64,000 nucleotides of DNA from Brachypodius melanocephalos (lineage: Eukaryota; Chordata; Aves; Passeriformes; Pycnonotidae). The notes under the pieces are model-generated. The model had not been told where the DNA came from. It saw nothing but the letters and a program-made list of their open reading frames with translations, and searched no databases. Shown here piece after piece: positions 60,286 to 64,000 of the stretch (the stretch's first letter is position 1; every line of letters begins with the position of its first letter). A program made the translations under genes and the position numbers. Location of the stretch: positions 4,974,616 through 5,038,615 of the forward strand of contig VZSR01001854.1 in the NCBI GenBank assembly GCA_013398615.1, in the 5' to 3' direction.

Positions 60286-62060
60286 CACTGATTTTGCTTG
60301 GATTGACTGTGGCTGAACCATTTAAAGTAGAATTTTGGAGTATTTTTTAGCTTTTATACTGAGATTTTTTTTATCTTTAGTATCATTTTCTTCTAATATG
60401 GATAGTTTCCATGTTAAATGCAGGTTTATCACATTAATATATTACAGAAAGTATTTTTAAAGATAAACCTAACAGTCACTTTTTTTCTGTTTGGTTAAAA
60501 ACTCTCTGCCCTTGTTTGAAAATAAAAATAGGTGTTTTCTTGTAGGAAAATCTATATCAACAAGACTAAAAGACACAGAATATCCGAGATCAGCTGGGGA
60601 ATTCTGAGACAATATTGCATTGACAAATAATTAGAAGAGATTCATTTATCATACATTTTGAAAGGTCACTCATCCTGTGATAACAGAGGCTGACGCTTCA
60701 GATCCTGGCTTCCTCCTCCAGATCCAGCAGTGTAGCAAATCCAGCAGTGTAGCACACCAGTGGCCACTCAACAGATGTCTGTACCTGATAACCTCAGACC
60801 AAGCTTCACCCATCCCTTAGCACGCCCTATTGTAAAGCTACAGTGCATGTAGTCATGTACAGTGTGCACCATCACTGTAAATGCTTTTCAAAGCAAAAGT
60901 AAGCTTCAAAAGGAATTTTAAACCATCTCATAGTGCATGTATATCTGTAGTGCACAAATAAGACAGGAAGCAGTTGCACCACATTTTCTGCTAAATCTAA
61001 AGAATATCCATCCAACACAAAGCAAAGAACAAGATTGTTGCAGCAACTGTAGGTTCATTCAGAGCTGATTAGATGGTAGAAATTATACACAGAGCCATCC
61101 ATAAAAATTATGCCATTTTTACAATTATTCAATTTTCTCATTTTTCTGCAAGCTGGTCATAGGATGCCCCTGTAACTCCCACTGATATATTGACATAAGA
61201 AGTTCTGAAAGTTTGTCTTTCTCTAAAAATACACTTGAACTAGCTGAACTTCCTGATCTACTTCTCTCCCCAAAATAAACAATGAGTGTGATTTGTTTGC
61301 ATTTGAGAAGTTGCTCTGAATACCTTTAAGAGCTTTTGTGGAAGTGCATTTAACTGCACATATTATTCTAATTTTTTTTTATTATGCAATATTCCCAATA
61401 TAACAAATCCAAAGGATTTAACTGGAACATAAAAAACCAATATCCTTAATATGATATGTTAAAAAATAGTAATTATATTTAATATTTTAACATTTATGAA
61501 AATCCTGAATTACAATGGATTATTTTTGGAAATGATCCCATGTTATTTGTTCCCTAATAGTCCCAGGGACACTTGACTTTTTCCAAAAGAAATATAAATC
61601 TTATTAAAAAAACTTCTGAAGGTTGGTATGTGTACGTCTAGAGAGAGGTTACTTTCCTTTTCATCTTTTCTTCATCCAAATTTTGATTTCTTTGCGTTTG
61701 TCAGCTTAAATTAGGCTTTTAATGTTATTTTAGCATTTTTTACTAAATGTGTACTGAAAATGGTCTGGCCTAATGTTAACACAGCTGTGAAATTTGATTT
61801 TTATCCTCTTTACTAAAGGACTTGTGGGAGTATAAAGATTTTTATAACAGTGCTTCCTAAGGAGGTAAAAACAATCAATATACTACTATTAAAAAAAAAA
61901 AAAAAGTAGATAATTTGCACTGTACTCTTGACCATAGCAGTAATTAAATAAACACTAAGTAGAGTCACCCACTGCTTATAAGCTGGTGAGGATAATTTAG
62001 CCACTACCATTCACTCCTGCTTTAACATATCCAATTCTGGCACTGTGACAACAGCTCCAA
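60286..62060. other. AT-rich noncoding stretch with a 17-base tandem duplication
   Basis: 'atccagcagtgtagca' occurs twice head to tail at about 60722-60754. A-run of 15 at 61891-61905. A minus-strand frame at 61813-62010 is extended by that A-run and not credible. No genes. Confidence 0.5.
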
Positions 62061-62065
62061 TGTAT

Positions 62066-62610
62066 TTCATAGAGTCATGTGATAATTGTATAGAAAGAAC
62101 CTCTGGAGGTGATCTGATGCTGCAAGGCCATGAGAAATTGGATTGCTCAGGGATGTGTCTGGCATAGTTTTGGATATCTCCACAAAAAAATTCAAGAAAT
62201 TCTTGCATGTGTTTGAAAACCTTTGTGAAGAAAAGATTCTCCATAATATCTAAAAGCTATACCTTCCATCCATTGCTTTCTATCCTGCCACTGTGCAGCT
62301 GGGGCTAAACCCTGGACCTGGCTTTTGACATCCTCCAGGGTAGATGGAGACAGCAGTAAGATCTCCCTTTCACATGCCCTTCATACTGATGAACAAAGAT
62401 CTAAATCTCCCCGCAGGTGTTCTACACCCTAGCCCCTGCACAGCCTGGTGGCCCTCTCATGAGCTCTCTCTGGCAAGTCACTGCCTGATTTCACTACCTG
62501 GGGAGGACAAAATGGACACAGCACTCCAGGTTTCTCTCCTTCTCAGAGCTGAGCAGAGGGGGACAGAGAATTCTTTGATCTGGACCTCTCCTGGTCAGCT
62601 CACCAACACC
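62066..62610 (-). mobile_element. CR1 LINE 3' portion, antisense, about 540 bases
   Basis: From left to right, the reversed CR1: 'catagagtcatgtgataatt' (degraded terminal repeat), 'gaacctctggaggtgatctg', 'attgctcagggatgtgtctg', 'gttttggatatctccac', then after a diverged part 'ggtggccctctcatgagctc', 'aatggacacagcactccagg' and 'gagctgagcagagggggaca'. The two conserved blocks are in the correct order and distance for one insertion. The middle (62.23-62.43 kb) is poorly matched. It is the longest CR1 stretch in the window apart from the possible 50.5-51.4 kb copy. Open frames within it are remnants or chance. Confidence 0.8.
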
Positions 62611-64000
62611 CTTTGTCGCAAAATTATCTCCTGTTTTACTTTACAAAGGTTTTGGTTGCAGTGAAGAGTTGGCCATAGTTGAAATCATGCTGACTGCTCC
62701 TGAGGAGCACAGAAATGGCCAAGAGGATGCACACAGGGCCTGTTTTACTGTGGAGCTAGGCTGATTTCTCTGCAGTTTCTCTTTTTCCCATGTTCCTGCC
62801 TGCAAAATTGTCCTTGTTTGGCCTAGCCAAGACAGGTACTCTGAGCTCTCATCTTCACCAAGATGGTGCTTAGCCCCCACTGGAAACATGAGCCTTCAGG
62901 TTGGAAATAAGCCACCTGTTATCCCATGGCAGCAACAAAGGAGAACCCCAGAGTGCTATGGCCTGGTTGCTCCTTGCCATCAGCACTCTTTTTTGCTTTC
63001 CATGGTGTACAACCCAGTTTCAAAGCATCCTTGTGCCTCTGCCTGTGCTCCCAGAGCTCAAGCTTTTGCATCTCACACTGCTTTCTCTGGAGGCCTGCTT
63101 ACAAGCTGCTTTCTTGAATCAGCCTCTGAGCAGCCTGGGGAAACACCTGACCCCTATATGTTGCAGCAGTTTTCAGTCAAGTTTGGTATCACTTTATTTT
63201 GGTCAGAAGCTCTCCTGTGTTCTGTGTCACATGAAGGAGATGGGGACAAGCACTGAGGGGCCTGGAGACCCATGTGTGCTGAAGCCAAAGTAATTTTGCA
63301 ATATTGAAAAGAAAGTCAGGTCTTCTCCACCCAGCTTCTTTTACAGTTGGTATAGAAGAGATCTGCTTTTTCTCTCTACAGAGGAGGGCAGAAGCACTGC
63401 AGGTGGAAAAGAAGGTATTACTTGAATGGCATTTTTGACCACCTGGAGATGGTGTCCAGGCTGGCAAGGCTGATGTCTGTGTCCTGCCTTTAGGATAGCT
63501 CACTACCTTCCAAGCCAATTAATCACTGGCATGTGTTTAAGACACCTTTCACTGCCTCAAGTCACTGAGCCCAGGCTAGGCAAGGTTGTGGGCTACAGAT
63601 GCTTCCCAGGTCTGCAGAAGATAGCAAACAATAAATTTGTCCCTTCTGCAGGAAGTTTGTTGCTTCTTTCTGGAGGGAATCTCATCCAGAGCCACACACA
63701 CAGGCTGCACCTCCTGCTGGTCCCTCACCATCTCCAATATCATCCCAGTCTCCAGTGGGTCTGGGCCCCTGGTGACCTCAGAGGAAAATTGTTTCGTCAC
63801 CTCATGCATTCAGTTTTTCTCCTCCTACATCCATTTCTTGCCCTGCTTCCCCATATCCTTCCTCCTACAGGTTTTCTCCCTTCAACTTAACAAGATTTAG
63901 CAGGCAAAGGTGCTGGAACCTCTTTTCCAGCAAGGAGGGGATTTTCTACTGCAGATTCCAAGGGGTATAGTTGGTCTGGGCGCTTCTCATCAGGTCTTTG
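62611..64000. other. GC-rich block dense in open frames on both strands, unassigned
   Basis: Composition shifts to GC-rich and stays so to the window edge. Frames of 63-130 codons are open on both strands at once: plus 62888-63256, 62901-63293 and 63531-63890; minus 62641-62889, 63189-63518 and 63576-63809. The products are C/L/P/S-rich and match no family I know. No CR1 motif is visible past 62610. It may be the left part of a GC-rich retroelement (for example an endogenous retroviral LTR or internal region), a segmental insertion, or the start of a gene-proximal region beyond the window. Confidence 0.3.

Noticed and set aside
1..64000. Bacterial or phage features, CRISPR arrays, tRNA, rRNA and snRNA genes
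   Set aside because: No operon structure, spaced repeats, tRNA B-box with cloverleaf, or rRNA/snRNA signature words were seen on either strand.

Overview
The window looks like a stretch of vertebrate nuclear DNA, most likely from a bird. It is AT-rich and has no operons, no long open reading frames (the longest is 167 codons and unrecognised), many stop-riddled frames, homopolymer runs, microsatellites and a thin scatter of old, 5'-truncated CR1 LINE fragments. Several CR1 copies carry the conserved 3' end (phrases such as 'cccatggcag', 'ggttggaacttgaaggtc' and a final 'attctatgat' motif). CR1 as the dominant repeat at low density points to an avian genome; a turtle or crocodile cannot be excluded. 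I cannot name the locus.

No protein-coding exon can be assigned to a known gene, and I see no tRNA, rRNA or snRNA gene and no CRISPR array. It is best read as a gene desert or a very large intron.

Layout. At 0.9-1.6 kb (minus strand) lies a decayed reverse-transcriptase fragment that does not read like CR1; its conserved blocks resemble the R2-like group of non-LTR retrotransposons. CR1 remnants lie at 9.7, 18.4, 21.2, 34.9, 43.1-43.4, 46.0, 47.7, 50.5-51.4 and 62.1-62.6 kb. Microsatellites and low-complexity tracts lie at 31.26 kb (GAAA), 36.5 kb (A/C only) and 41.12 kb (GATGA). Several AT-rich, non-repetitive stretches carry clustered homeodomain, SOX, POU and TCF-like motifs and read like conserved noncoding enhancers: 5.9-6.3, 10.7-10.9, 15.35-15.44, 21.5-21.65, 36.8-37.0, 38.0-38.2 and 54.1-54.35 kb. 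Conservation was not tested. GC-richer patches of unknown nature lie at 15.54-15.72, 24.1-24.5, 32.4-33.3, 59.8-60.3 and 62.6-64.0 kb.

There is no gene set working together here. The points most worth following are the R2-like fragment outside an rDNA context, two small splice-bounded open segments (10.90-10.97 and 58.80-58.96 kb), the enhancer-like clusters and the GC-rich right end.
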